From assembly GCF_030410395.1 (NCBI RefSeq), contig NZ_JAUHHF010000006.1, positions 111,524-175,523 on the forward strand: DNA of 64,000 bases. The letters are read 5' to 3'. Position 1 is the first letter of the stretch, and each line of letters begins with the position of its first letter. Source of the stretch: Zwartia panacis (GTDB lineage: Bacteria > Pseudomonadota > Gammaproteobacteria > Burkholderiales > Burkholderiaceae_B). The translations under genes were made by a program, and so were the position numbers. The notes beneath the pieces were generated by a model. It searched no databases and was not told the origin of the DNA. It worked only from the letters and a program-made list of their open reading frames with translations. Positions 52,642 to 61,782 of this stretch are shown piece after piece.

Positions 52642-54294
52642 ATGATTGCTTTAGTAGAAGGGTATCGCGCCGGACTGTTTGCCCGCAACCAGTGGTGGCC
52701 CAATATTTTGGCGGGGCTGATCGTCGGTATTGTCGCGCTTCCTCTTTCGATGGCGTTTGCGATTGCGTCGGGCGCCAGGCCCGAGCAGGGCATCTATACA
52801 GCAATCGTGGGCGGGGGCTTGGTCACGCTTCTGGGAGGCAGTCGGCTGCAGATCTCGGGACCGACTGGCGCGTTTATCGTGATCCTTGCCGGGATTACCG
52901 CCAAATATGGCATTCCCGGCTTGCAGATCGCCACGCTCATGGCGGGTGTGATTTTGCTGATGATGGGACTTGCGAAAATGGGGGGGCTGATCAAGTTTAT
53001 CCCTACCCCTGTGATTATTGGTTTTACAACGGGGATCGGCGTCATTATTTTTGTCGGGCAGTGGGCATATTTCCTGGGGCTCCCCAAGCCCGAAGGCGAG
53101 CACTTCCATGAGAAAGTCTGGGCTTTGCTTCAGTCGCTCGGTCAGACGCATTGGCCGACGCTGCTCATTGCATTATTGAGCCTGGTGATCGTACTGTTCG
53201 CCAGCAAAATCAAAATATTCAGGCGTATACCCGGCCCCTTGCTCGCAATGGTGGTCGCGACGATTTTGCAGGCAGCATTGCAATTGCCGGGAGTCGCCAC
53301 GATTGGCTCGATGTTCGGAGGCGTGCCTCAAGGTCTGCCTGCTTTCGCTTGGCCTGAAATGACTGTTTCACAAGTCCTGAGTCTGGTCGGCCCCGCTTTT
53401 ACGATCGCGATGCTAGGTGCGATTGAGTCCCTGCTGTCGGCAGTTGTCGCTGACCGAATGGCGGGTACGCGACACAACTCCAACCAGGAGTTAGTGGGTC
53501 AGGGCGTGGCCAATATTGTGACGCCTTTATTCGGTGGATTCGCCGCCACTGGCGCGATCGCACGCACGGCGACCAACATCAGAAACGGTGGAACAGGACC
53601 GCTTGCCGGCATCGTTCATGTACTCACTCTTGTGCTGATTTTGTTGGTACTCGCACCGCTTGCCTCAAGCATTCCTCTGGCAGCTTTGGCCGCGATTTTG
53701 TTTGTGGTGGCCTGGAACATGAGTGAACTGCCGAATTTTGGCAGAATGCTGATGCGGGCACCAACGGCTGATCGCATTGTATTGGTCGTGACATTTTTGC
53801 TGACTGTTTTTGTGGATCTGGTTGTGGCTGTCAACGTTGGTGTGATGTTGGCGATTTTTCATTTTCTCAGACGCATGGCGGCCTCGGTTGAGACACGCGA
53901 GGTTGCCGAGGACGCGCTGGAGCGTGAGTTTGCCGACCAGGTAGGCCACAAGCGTCCCGAGGGCGCGATGGTCTATGAAATCGATGGCCCGATGTTTTTT
54001 GCGGCAATCGAGAGTTTTGAACGTGCACTCAAACATACTGCGACGGATCCTGAGTCTCTTGTCATTCGCTTGCGTCGCGTGCCTTTTATCGATGCGACAG
54101 GCTTGCAGTCTATCGAGGAGGTCGTCACTGACTTGCATCAACGCGGCGTGCAGGTGTTACTGTGCGAAGCCAACGCAAAAGTGCTGGAAAAAATGCGTCG
54201 ATCCGGCTTGGTGAGTTCTGACTCTCAGGCTCAGTATTGCGACACACTCGAGCAAGCATTCGACCGCGCGCGACTGAATACAGAAGCGACCTAA
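52642..54294 (+). CDS. SulP/SLC26-family anion transporter with STAS domain
   Basis: 550 aa. The membrane part has 12-14 helices with GLIVGIVALPLSMAFAIASG near residue 30 and GSRLQISGPTGAFIVI near 70, the SulP substrate-site helices. The cytoplasmic STAS domain covers about residues 440-545 (FIDATGLQSIEEVV). Bacterial members carry sulfate, bicarbonate or C4-dicarboxylates; no carbonic anhydrase or sulfate genes adjoin, so substrate is unknown. The upstream FNR site suggests low-oxygen control. The CYTH-like gene follows after 30 bases. Confidence 0.9.
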   Translation: MIALVEGYRAGLFARNQWWPNILAGLIVGIVALPLSMAFAIASGARPEQGIYTAIVGGGLVTLLGGSRLQISGPTGAFIVILAGITAKYGIPGLQIATLMAGVILLMMGLAKMGGLIKFIPTPVIIGFTTGIGVIIFVGQWAYFLGLPKPEGEHFHEKVWALLQSLGQTHWPTLLIALLSLVIVLFASKIKIFRRIPGPLLAMVVATILQAALQLPGVATIGSMFGGVPQGLPAFAWPEMTVSQVLSLVGPAFTIAMLGAIESLLSAVVADRMAGTRHNSNQELVGQGVANIVTPLFGGFAATGAIARTATNIRNGGTGPLAGIVHVLTLVLILLVLAPLASSIPLAALAAILFVVAWNMSELPNFGRMLMRAPTADRIVLVVTFLLTVFVDLVVAVNVGVMLAIFHFLRRMAASVETREVAEDALEREFADQVGHKRPEGAMVYEIDGPMFFAAIESFERALKHTATDPESLVIRLRRVPFIDATGLQSIEEVVTDLHQRGVQVLLCEANAKVLEKMRRSGLVSSDSQAQYCDTLEQAFDRARLNTEAT

Positions 54295-54324
54295 CAATAA
54301 ACAAATAGCCAAAACATATACTAG

Positions 54325-55164
54325 ATGAAAACTGATACGAAACTTGATAAAAAAATCACTAACCGAGAGTTCAAGTTGTTACTCAAGCCAGAGGGGCTTG
54401 ATCGTCACAGCCGGATCATTCATCTTAGCCATTTGATCGTCGCGTTTTGTCAAAGGGAGGGTGTGGATTTTTTCCACCTTGACAATGCGAATACGGGACT
54501 TCGGAGTGTTTATTTTTACGACACGCCGAACAACGATTTCCGTAAAAATAATTTGATTTTGCGTGTGCGCGAGTCGAGACAAAACGTCTGGGTTGATGAT
54601 TGGTGCGAGGTGACCTTAAAGTGCCGGGCCAAGTCGCTACAAGGCTCGCTTGCCCATGACCCGACTCCTGACGCGCCTTATAAGATCAGGATGCGTTTGA
54701 AAGAGGAAATATTGCGTGGCGAGACCTTAGGCAGTACCCGCATGATCTATTCCAACAATTCAATCATGGATTCAGTCCCTGTGGATCAGATTTTTGAACG
54801 CACGATGGGCGGCATTGTGCGGGCCTTTCCTGATCTCGGTCGCTTGGAGATTAAGCCAGATATACCTGTCTCTGTTGTCGGAGGCGTCACCAACAAGATA
54901 CTCGAGGCCTGTTTGCCTTTGGGGAATATCGTGTTTGGTCCAAATGTCAGTGCCCATTGTGATGTTGCGATCTGGATGCGTAGCGTCGGTGAGCCTATTG
55001 TGGGCGAACTGGCTTTTTCCTATCGAGTCAATAAAACCAATCGCGAGGATACGGCCGCGCATCAACTTGCGGATAAGTTTTTCAAAAATTTGCAACGGGC
55101 GATCCCGGATTGGCTCGTATCGGGCAGCACCAAAACCGCGCTGGTTTATGGAGTCGAGGAATGA
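54325..55164 (+). CDS. CYTH/triphosphate-tunnel-like protein of unknown function
   Basis: 279 aa, soluble. NREFKLLLKPEGL at the N-terminus, VYFYDTPNNDFRKNNLILRVRESR near residue 70 and DDWCEVTLKCRAKS near 95 follow the pattern of CYTH or VTC-type tunnel enzymes (alternating acidic/basic residues on strands, then lRvR, then a TLK strand). Such proteins bind triphosphate or polyphosphate with a divalent metal. The second half (MIYSNNSIMDSVPVDQIF, LEIKPDIPVS) would close the tunnel. Assignment is by eye. Its stop overlaps the chromate transporter start. Confidence 0.6.
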   Translation: MKTDTKLDKKITNREFKLLLKPEGLDRHSRIIHLSHLIVAFCQREGVDFFHLDNANTGLRSVYFYDTPNNDFRKNNLILRVRESRQNVWVDDWCEVTLKCRAKSLQGSLAHDPTPDAPYKIRMRLKEEILRGETLGSTRMIYSNNSIMDSVPVDQIFERTMGGIVRAFPDLGRLEIKPDIPVSVVGGVTNKILEACLPLGNIVFGPNVSAHCDVAIWMRSVGEPIVGELAFSYRVNKTNREDTAAHQLADKFFKNLQRAIPDWLVSGSTKTALVYGVEE

Positions 55165-55766
55165 GCGATGTCAGCGACACTGTCCCCGTTACGCCACCCT
55201 CGCTCTGGGAAATATTCAGAGAGTTCCTGTTGATTGGTGCGGTGAGTTTCGGGGGCGGAATCGTGGCTTACGAGAGATTGCTTTTAATCGATAAGCGCAA
55301 ATGGCTGACGCCCGATGCGTTCATGGCAACGCTTGCGATCAGTCAAACTTTACCGGGCCTGAATTCAGTCAATCTCGCGCTCCTCGCGGGCGATCGCATA
55401 CGTGGATTTTGGGGTGCATGCTGTGCCGCCGCGGGCTTGATGTTGCCGGGCGGATTGTTCGTTTTGCTGGCTGGCGTGGCCTACAGCCAGGGTGAGGATC
55501 ATCCGATTTTGAATATTTTGTTAGCGGGTGTGGCGGCGGGCGCAACCGGACTGTTAGCCTCGATCACCTATAAGATCGGCGATCAGCATTTCCGGCATTT
55601 CCGCTCGCTTGCGATGATTATCGCGACCTTTGTACTCATGAGCGTGCTGAAATTTTCACTCATTACAGTACTGCTGATTATGGTGCCAATTGGTCTCTTT
55701 CTCTATCGACCGCGTGCGCATGATCAAACGGAGTCATTGACACGCAACGAGGAGAAATCCCCATGA
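55161..55766 (+). CDS. chromate transporter ChrA-like, N-terminal half protein
   Basis: 201-aa inner-membrane protein with one CHR domain: FLLIGAVSFGGGIVAYERLL near residue 24 and SQTLPGLNSVNLALLAGDRIRG near 65. The ATG at 55161 overlaps the previous stop (ATGA); the frame open from 55110 is just an extension into that gene. It belongs to the short-chain two-gene CHR type, whose halves act together to export chromate or move another anion. Confidence 0.88.
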   Translation: MSDVSDTVPVTPPSLWEIFREFLLIGAVSFGGGIVAYERLLLIDKRKWLTPDAFMATLAISQTLPGLNSVNLALLAGDRIRGFWGACCAAAGLMLPGGLFVLLAGVAYSQGEDHPILNILLAGVAAGATGLLASITYKIGDQHFRHFRSLAMIIATFVLMSVLKFSLITVLLIMVPIGLFLYRPRAHDQTESLTRNEEKSP

Positions 55767-56296
55767 GCGCCTTGTTGCAACTTGCGATGACCTTTGGCAT
55801 GTTGTCAGTGCTGGCGGTCGGGGGCGGTACTGCCGTTTTGCCGGAAATGCAGACCATTTTGGATCAACGGTTCTCGATCGATCACACTGCGTTTGTGCAC
55901 ATTTATAGTTTGGGGCAACTCGCGCCGGGCCCTAACATGATGATGGTGCTGGTGTTCGGTTTTCAGATCGCCGGCCTGCTCGGTGCTGGAGTGGTCCTGC
56001 TTTCGTTTTTTTTGCCCTCCAGTATCTTGTGTCTTGCTGTGGGACGTTTGTGGAACAAAATCGGCGAGCGACCCTGGCGGCGCGCGGTGCAAAGCGCGTT
56101 GGAGCCGATCGCGATTGGGTTGATGTGTTCAGGTGTCTATGCCGTTGCAAAGGCTGCATTTGTCGGACCGCTCACGGTTGGGCTGGGTCTGATCGTGTTT
56201 GGTCTGCTGCTGCGCACGCGAATCAATCCTGTATATCTGATTCTGGGTGCGGGCGGCTTGGGTGCTCTGATCATGCATTTAACGGGAGTACGATGA
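55763..56296 (+). CDS. chromate transporter ChrA-like, C-terminal half protein
   Basis: 177-aa partner of the preceding CHR protein. FGMLSVLAVGGGTAVLPEMQ near residue 11 and YSLGQLAPGPNMMMVLVFGFQ near 47 repeat the CHR motifs (GGG and PGP) in inverted-topology form. It overlaps both neighbours by four bases (ATGA on each side), so the chrA-like pair and the DUF167 gene are translated as one coupled block. Confidence 0.88.
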   Translation: MSALLQLAMTFGMLSVLAVGGGTAVLPEMQTILDQRFSIDHTAFVHIYSLGQLAPGPNMMMVLVFGFQIAGLLGAGVVLLSFFLPSSILCLAVGRLWNKIGERPWRRAVQSALEPIAIGLMCSGVYAVAKAAFVGPLTVGLGLIVFGLLLRTRINPVYLILGAGGLGALIMHLTGVR

Positions 56297-56583
56297 GCTG
56301 GCTCACCGAACAGGCAACGGGTGTAGCACTTTTATTGCATTGTCAGCCTGGCGCAAAAGTGTCCAAGGTTGTAGGAGAGCATGACGGGCGCTTGAAAATC
56401 GCACTGAATGCCCCGGCGGTTGAAAATCGGGCTAACGAAGTGCTCGTTGCCTGGTTGGCGGAGCGGCTGAGTGTGCCGCGCAAACACATTCAACTTGTTT
56501 CCGGACAGACCAGCCGCAAAAAACGCGTGCTGGTCGAGGGTGTGACGATGTCAGAAGCGCGCAAGGCGCTTGATTGCAATTGA
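56293..56583 (+). CDS. DUF167/YggU-family protein
   Basis: 96-aa soluble protein. LLLHCQPGAKVSKVVGEHDGRLKIALNAP and ENRANEVLVAWLAERLSVP followed by LVSGQTSRKKRVLV are the complete DUF167 pattern (listed here as separate pieces of one domain). The ATG overlaps the chrA-like stop. The family's function is unknown; it is often found next to YggT genes, but here it sits behind a chromate transporter. Confidence 0.87.
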   Translation: MSWLTEQATGVALLLHCQPGAKVSKVVGEHDGRLKIALNAPAVENRANEVLVAWLAERLSVPRKHIQLVSGQTSRKKRVLVEGVTMSEARKALDCN

Positions 56584-56615
56584 TTGCGCTTGATTCGGGA
56601 GAGGCTTAAAAAGCC

Positions 56616-57401
56616 TTACTCGATCAAGCCGGCAATGACATTGGAAAAGCCTGAATCTACGTGAATGATTTCACCGGTGACGCCAGCGGATAATTCAGAT
56701 AACAAAAAGGCCGCCACGTTACCGACCTGCTCAATCGTCACGTTGCGACGCAGTGGCGCGTTGTTCTCGACGACTTTCAGGATGCTTGAGAAATCCTTGA
56801 TGCCACTGGCGGCCAGTGTTTTGATTGGGCCGGCCGAAATGCCGTTTGAGCGAATGCCCTCAGGGCCGAGGTTGGCCGCCAGGTAGCGCACCGATGCCTC
56901 AAGTGAGGCTTTGGCCAGACCCATGGTGTTGTAATTGGCCATCGCTTTTTCGGCACCCAGATAGGTCAGCGTCAACAGCGCCCCGTTACGCCCTTGCATC
57001 ATGGGGCGAGCAGCTTTGGCGAGCGCGGGAAAACTGTAGGCTGAAATGTCATGGGCAATGCGAAAAGCTTCGCGCGAGAGTCCGTCGAGAAACTGGCCAG
57101 AGATGGCTTCGCGTGGCGCGAAACCAATCGAGTGCACTAAGCCATCGAGACCGTCCCAGTGTTTGGCGAGCTCGGTAAAGGTGGATTCGATCTGGCCGTC
57201 ATCGCCCACATCACAGGGCAGCACGATTGAGCTACCAAAGTCTGCGGCGTATTCGGTGACGCGTTCCTGAAAGCGTTCACCAACGTAAGTAAAGGCGAGT
57301 TGAGCACCTTGATCGTGACACGCTTTGGCGATGCCATAGGCGATCGAGCGATTGGAGATCACGCCAGTAATCAGGATACGTTTGCCGGAAAGAAAGCCCA
57401 T
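56616..57401 (-). CDS. fabI: enoyl-ACP reductase (NADH) FabI
   Basis: 261-aa short-chain dehydrogenase of fatty-acid synthesis. The nucleotide motif [17 protein letters not shown] is the FabI form of the Rossmann loop. The active site has Tyr147, Tyr157 and Lys164 (Y-x6-K, within [16 protein letters not shown]). It reduces trans-2-enoyl-ACP in the last step of each elongation cycle and is the target of triclosan. A single gene converging on the DUF167 gene with 32 bases between stops. Confidence 0.95.
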   Translation of the reverse strand: MGFLSGKRILITGVISNRSIAYGIAKACHDQGAQLAFTYVGERFQERVTEYAADFGSSIVLPCDVGDDGQIESTFTELAKHWDGLDGLVHSIGFAPREAISGQFLDGLSREAFRIAHDISAYSFPALAKAARPMMQGRNGALLTLTYLGAEKAMANYNTMGLAKASLEASVRYLAANLGPEGIRSNGISAGPIKTLAASGIKDFSSILKVVENNAPLRRNVTIEQVGNVAAFLLSELSAGVTGEIIHVDSGFSNVIAGLIE

Positions 57402-57448
57402 GGACCAGTCCTAAAGATGAAGATTAGTAAAGTAAAAATATGATTGAA

Positions 57449-58888
57449 TCAGCTTCGGTTGCTTGTACCCGGTACCCGCAACTTCGCGCCTGCTCGCAGA
57501 GTATCCGATTTTAAGTTGTTCAGCGCGCGAAGCGAAGCTGCAGTGGTGCCATATTGCTGGGCAATGCTGCTGAGCGTTTCGCCGGAACGCACGGTGTGGG
57601 TGCGAACGGTTGCGCGCGCGGGCGCAGCGCTAGTGGTGGTGGTGCTGGTGACGCTCGCGGGTCTGGCAGTGGCACGATTTGATGATGTTGTTGTTCGGCG
57701 GGATGTCTCTGGAGATGCACGACCTGCCTGAGCCAGAGAGGTCTTGTCGGCTGGATTCAAACGAATCCCTTCGCCGCTTGGACCCGGAATAATCAGTGTT
57801 TCATCGCTGGCCAGACGGACATTGCTCGGGATGCGATTCGCTTGACGCAAGCGGCTTTCCGGGACGCCGAACTTGCTGGCGATGGCGGAGATGCTCTCGC
57901 CTTCCTTTGCCTCATAGGTTTGCCAGGATGTCAGGTCCCCGCGGTATTGGGCAAGATTTTTGTTGTAAATGGCCACGCGATCTCGCGGCAAAATAATCGA
58001 ATGGTTTTCTTTGACAGAGATAACTGGCTGATTGAACGAAGGATTCAGCGCCTGAAAATCTTCAAGGGGCATTTCAGCGAACTTTGCGGCAAGCGTGTAG
58101 TCGATGTTGACGGTTTTCTTGATTGCGACAAAATAAGGAGAGTTATCCACGTCCGGGAGTACGACCGAGTATTTTTTCGGATCAGCAACGATGTTTTTGA
58201 TGGCCTGCAGCTTGGGTAGATAGTTGCGTGTCTCGGCTGGCATGTTGAGCGAGAGGTAGTCGGTCGGTTTACCCGCAGCCGCATTTTGTTTGACCGCTCG
58301 CTGGACAGCACCTTCACCCCAGTTATAAGAAGCAAGCGCCAGATACCAGTCCCCCTGGAATTCGAACAAATATTCCAGATAGTCGAGCGCGGCATTGGTC
58401 GAGGCGATCGGGTCGCGGCGCTGATCATGCCACCAGTCTTGTTTGAGCTTGAATTGTGTGCCCGTGCTCGGGATGAACTGCCACAAGCCGGAAGCGTTGG
58501 CATGCGAATATGCAATCGGGTTGTAGGCGCTTTCAACAAAAGGTAACAAGGCGAGCTCGGTTGGCAGACCCCGGCGATTGATTTCCTCGACGATGTAGTA
58601 AAGATATTTGCCTGCGCGGTTTGCCATCCGGTTCATCGACTCCGGGTGGGCGGCATAGTAGGCCGTCCATTTGTCGACAAGAGGAGTATTGAGATTGGGA
58701 ATGGCATATCCACGACGAATCCGCTCCCAAGCATCAGGTGCGGGAACGGTCAGGTCGATCGTGAGCGAAGTGTCCTGCGCGCCCCCCCGGTTTCCGGAAC
58801 CGGACATACCGGCACAGCCGGCCAGTAATAGGACGCAAGCTAAAGTAACCAGACGGGTAAAGAGAGCTTGAATATTAGGCATCAACAT
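57449..58888 (-). CDS. mltD: membrane-bound lytic murein transglycosylase D with LysM repeats
   Basis: 479-aa lipoprotein (lipobox LLAGC in the first 30 residues). The SLT domain has the catalytic Glu in FVESAYNPIAYSH near residue 117 and SGLWQFIPSTGTQF. Two LysM domains are clear: YEAKEGESISAIASKFGVP near 330 and HTVRSGETLSSIAQQYGTT near 430, joined by a Thr/Ser/Ala-rich linker. It cleaves peptidoglycan strands to 1,6-anhydro ends. The ATG at 58888 uses the last base of the gloB stop (TGATG), so the pair is coupled. The GTG at 58909 is an unlikely extension. Confidence 0.92.
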   Translation of the reverse strand: MLMPNIQALFTRLVTLACVLLLAGCAGMSGSGNRGGAQDTSLTIDLTVPAPDAWERIRRGYAIPNLNTPLVDKWTAYYAAHPESMNRMANRAGKYLYYIVEEINRRGLPTELALLPFVESAYNPIAYSHANASGLWQFIPSTGTQFKLKQDWWHDQRRDPIASTNAALDYLEYLFEFQGDWYLALASYNWGEGAVQRAVKQNAAAGKPTDYLSLNMPAETRNYLPKLQAIKNIVADPKKYSVVLPDVDNSPYFVAIKKTVNIDYTLAAKFAEMPLEDFQALNPSFNQPVISVKENHSIILPRDRVAIYNKNLAQYRGDLTSWQTYEAKEGESISAIASKFGVPESRLRQANRIPSNVRLASDETLIIPGPSGEGIRLNPADKTSLAQAGRASPETSRRTTTSSNRATARPASVTSTTTTSAAPARATVRTHTVRSGETLSSIAQQYGTTAASLRALNNLKSDTLRAGAKLRVPGTSNRS

Positions 58889-59724
58889 CAACGAAAATTG
58901 TTTTTCCACTCTCTGAGCACGGCAAAAACCTCAACCGGCGAGACGAGGGGGCGCTCTGCCCAGACTGCCGCCGCTTGGGCAACGCTGGCTTGTCGAGCGC
59001 GTAAAAACGGATTGCAGGAGAGCTCTTGCCCGATGGAGCTGGGCAAAGTCGGTTGACCTTCGATGCGCTGCTGTTCAGCGCGGGCTTGCCAGGCCAGAAG
59101 GTTGTGATTGGCTGGCTCGACTGTGCGGGCCCAGCGCATATTGGAGAGTGTGTATTCGTGGGCGCAATAGACCGCTGTTTCGGTGGGCAGGGCGGCAAGC
59201 TTGGCCAGGGACGCGTCCATTTGCTCCGGCGTGCCTTCAAATAAACGACCGCAGCCCGCGGCAAATAAAGTATCGCCGCAAAACAAGACAGGTTGACCTG
59301 CGATTTGACCTGTGTAGGCAATGTGCCCAGCTGTGTGCCCCGGCACATCAAGAACGGAAAGGGAAAGTTGCATGCCGGTATCAGTCACTTCATCCCCTTC
59401 GACCAGGGCGATATCGCAGACAGGTAACACTTCGCTTGCCGGACCATAGACCATGGCGCCAGTTTGGGAAACCAGCTCGGCAACTCCACCAACATGGTCT
59501 TGATGATGATGGGTGAGTAAAATAGCGGTGAGCTTCAAGGCCCGCTTGTCGAGCGCTTGCAAAACCGGAGTTGCCTGACCGGGGTCGACCACGATGGCAT
59601 CTGCGCCATTGGTGATCAGCCAGATATAGTTGTCGCTAAACGCGCTCAGGGGAAAAATCCCTGTCGATTGACGAGGCGTTGTGCTGTGGTTGGCAGGGCA
59701 ATGCAGGTTTGAGTAAGCAGGCAT
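58888..59724 (-). CDS. gloB: hydroxyacylglutathione hydrolase (glyoxalase II)
   Basis: 278-aa metallo-beta-lactamase-fold enzyme. LTHHHQDHVGG near residue 79 provides the dinuclear metal histidines and Asp. PGHTAGHIAY and FCGDTLFAAGCGRLFEGTPEQM follow, and a C-terminal substrate-binding region with YCAHEYTLSNMRWA. It hydrolyses S-lactoylglutathione to lactate and glutathione in methylglyoxal detoxification. It is coupled to mltD downstream and divergent from the methyltransferase gene by 22 bases, the same order as in E. coli. Confidence 0.94.
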   Translation of the reverse strand: MPAYSNLHCPANHSTTPRQSTGIFPLSAFSDNYIWLITNGADAIVVDPGQATPVLQALDKRALKLTAILLTHHHQDHVGGVAELVSQTGAMVYGPASEVLPVCDIALVEGDEVTDTGMQLSLSVLDVPGHTAGHIAYTGQIAGQPVLFCGDTLFAAGCGRLFEGTPEQMDASLAKLAALPTETAVYCAHEYTLSNMRWARTVEPANHNLLAWQARAEQQRIEGQPTLPSSIGQELSCNPFLRARQASVAQAAAVWAERPLVSPVEVFAVLREWKNNFR

Positions 59725-59746
59725 TTATATTTTTTTCAGGAACAGC

Positions 59747-60526
59747 GTGTCTACACAAGAATCTGCCATTGTAAGTCTGAGTGCGTGGTTAAGTACTGAT
59801 CCGGGTCAATATGCCCGAAATTGGGAACAAACGCGCTTCGACACCATGGTTGACGATGTGTTTGGTTATCGGGCGCTTCAGGTTGGATTACCCGAGCTGG
59901 ATTTGTTACGCGCGAATCGGATGCCCTTCAAAGCGTTTGTCGGCCCGACTTTACCCCAGCCAGAGCAAACATTCGACTGGGCTGGTACTGTGCGTGCCGA
60001 ACCTGAATTCCTGCCTTTTGACAGAGAAAGCATGGATTTAGTGGTTTTACCGCACATTTTAGAGACATCAGACAATCCGCATCAGGTTCTGCGCGAAGTC
60101 GATCGTATCCTTGTACCGGAAGGGCGGGTCGTGATTTCTGGTTTCAATCCCTGGAGTTTATGGGGCCTGAGGCAACGTACGCCCTTTCTCAAACCGTGGT
60201 TTCCCACCGAAGTCGGACATCAGGTTTCCTTGTCCAGACTCAAGGACTGGTTGAAACTCCTTTCATTTGAGATCGAATTTGGTCACTTCGGCTGCTATGT
60301 TCCGTCATTTTCCACAAAAAAGTGGCTTGATCGAACTGCCTTTTTCGAGCCTGCCGGAGATCGTTGGTGGCCAGCTTGTGGTGCGGTCTATGTCGTTTCG
60401 GCTGTCAAGCGTGTGCATGGTATGACTTTGCTCAAACCCAACTGGAAAACCAAACCTGTCAAACAGGCCGCACGGCGCGCCGCTGGCGTCGCCATGCAGC
60501 AACAATCCATTCCAACAAAAAAGTAA
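59747..60526 (+). CDS. SAM-dependent methyltransferase (YafS-like)
   Basis: 259 aa, class I methyltransferase with a weak motif I. LPFDRESMDLVVLPHILETSDNPHQ near residue 88 and EVDRILVPEGRVVISGFNPWSLWG near 117 are the recognisable core. Its place between gloB and rnhA matches E. coli yafS. The start is GTG with AGGA eight bases before. The substrate is unknown. Three bases separate it from rnhA. Confidence 0.83.
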   Translation: MSTQESAIVSLSAWLSTDPGQYARNWEQTRFDTMVDDVFGYRALQVGLPELDLLRANRMPFKAFVGPTLPQPEQTFDWAGTVRAEPEFLPFDRESMDLVVLPHILETSDNPHQVLREVDRILVPEGRVVISGFNPWSLWGLRQRTPFLKPWFPTEVGHQVSLSRLKDWLKLLSFEIEFGHFGCYVPSFSTKKWLDRTAFFEPAGDRWWPACGAVYVVSAVKRVHGMTLLKPNWKTKPVKQAARRAAGVAMQQQSIPTKK

Positions 60527-60529
60527 ACG

Positions 60530-60988
60530 ATGCAAACTGAAGAAAATGTAGAAATCTGGACAGATGGCGCTTGCAAAGGCAATCCCGGACCGGGTGGCTG
60601 GGGTGTTTTGCTCAAACTCGGCCAAGTGGAGAAAACACTTCATGGTGGCGAACCCCTCACCACCAACAACCGCATGGAAATGATGGCCGTGATCGAAGCC
60701 TTGCGTGCGCTGAAGCGGCCTTGTTCCGTCACGCTCCATGTTGATTCGCAATATGTGATGAAGGGCATGACCGAGTGGATTCATGGCTGGAAACAGCGAG
60801 GCTGGAAAACCGCCGATAAGAAACCCGTCAAAAACGCAGATCTTTGGCAGTTGATGTCAGATGAGGTCGCGAAGCACGATATTCAGTGGCATTGGGTGAA
60901 AGGCCATGCCGGCGATCCAGGTAATGAGCGCGCCGACTTGCTCGCCAATCGTGGCGTAGAAGAAGCCCGCGCTAAAATGAAAAGCTGA
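60530..60988 (+). CDS. rnhA: ribonuclease HI
   Basis: 152-aa enzyme with all four carboxylates: Asp in [17 protein letters not shown], Glu in [13 protein letters not shown], Asp in [11 protein letters not shown] and Asp in NERADLLAN. It degrades RNA in RNA-DNA hybrids. It lies between the methyltransferase gene and dnaQ as in E. coli and many betaproteobacteria. Confidence 0.96.
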   Translation: MQTEENVEIWTDGACKGNPGPGGWGVLLKLGQVEKTLHGGEPLTTNNRMEMMAVIEALRALKRPCSVTLHVDSQYVMKGMTEWIHGWKQRGWKTADKKPVKNADLWQLMSDEVAKHDIQWHWVKGHAGDPGNERADLLANRGVEEARAKMKS

Positions 60989-61041
60989 ATTGACTCATTC
61001 AATACAACTCTTTTACACACTTTTTTACGGCACTCTTACCC

Positions 61042-61755
61042 ATGCGTTGGATCATTCTTGATACAGAAACGACCGGACTCGATCCCGCACAAGGACACCG
61101 TATCGTTGAGATCGGTGCCGTCGAGGTTCTGAATCGCGGTGTAACGGGCAATCATTACCACACCTATCTCAATCCGGACCGCGATAGCGATCCCGGAGCT
61201 TTGGGTGTGCACGGTTTGACCACGGATTTCCTGTCGGATAAACCCCGCTTTAAAGATCAGGCCGATGATTTTTTAAAGTTCATCGAGGGTGCCGAACTCA
61301 TTATCCACAACGCGCCGTTTGACCTGAAGTTTTTGAACGCCGAGCTTGAATTAATCGGACGCAACCCGGTCACGGATTTTTGCAGCGGCGTGACGGATTC
61401 GCTCGTCCATGCCAAGACACTGCACCCAGGGAAACGAAATTCCCTCGATGCCCTGTGCGAACGTTACGGAGTATCCAACGCGCATCGCGCCTTGCATGGC
61501 GCGCTGCTCGATTCACGTCTTTTGGCCGAGGTCTGGCTTGCCATGACCCGCGGTCAGGATAGCCTGATGATCGATACGTATGACGCACCCGAAGCTGAAA
61601 GTGCCGAGGCCCGCGGTCAGCTCCAGGACGCGCTCAGTCTGCCTGTGATTCTGCCAAGCGCCGAGGACCTCCTCGCGCACGAGGAGTATCTGGCAACGTT
61701 GGACAAGTCGGTCAAGGGCAGTTGCTTGTGGCGACAGTATGAGACGACTAAATAA
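61042..61755 (+). CDS. dnaQ: DNA polymerase III epsilon subunit (proofreading exonuclease)
   Basis: 237 aa. Exo I ILDTETTGLDP near residue 6, Exo II IIHNAPFDLKFLNAEL near 95, and Exo III epsilon HRALHGALLDSRLLAEVW near 150 give the DEDDh active site. The C-terminal tail after about residue 185 is the part that contacts the polymerase subunit. It removes misincorporated nucleotides during replication. It converges with the enolase-superfamily gene. Confidence 0.95.
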   Translation: MRWIILDTETTGLDPAQGHRIVEIGAVEVLNRGVTGNHYHTYLNPDRDSDPGALGVHGLTTDFLSDKPRFKDQADDFLKFIEGAELIIHNAPFDLKFLNAELELIGRNPVTDFCSGVTDSLVHAKTLHPGKRNSLDALCERYGVSNAHRALHGALLDSRLLAEVWLAMTRGQDSLMIDTYDAPEAESAEARGQLQDALSLPVILPSAEDLLAHEEYLATLDKSVKGSCLWRQYETTK

Positions 61756-61782
61756 TCGCCTTCTTGAATAATCGTCTGTCTG

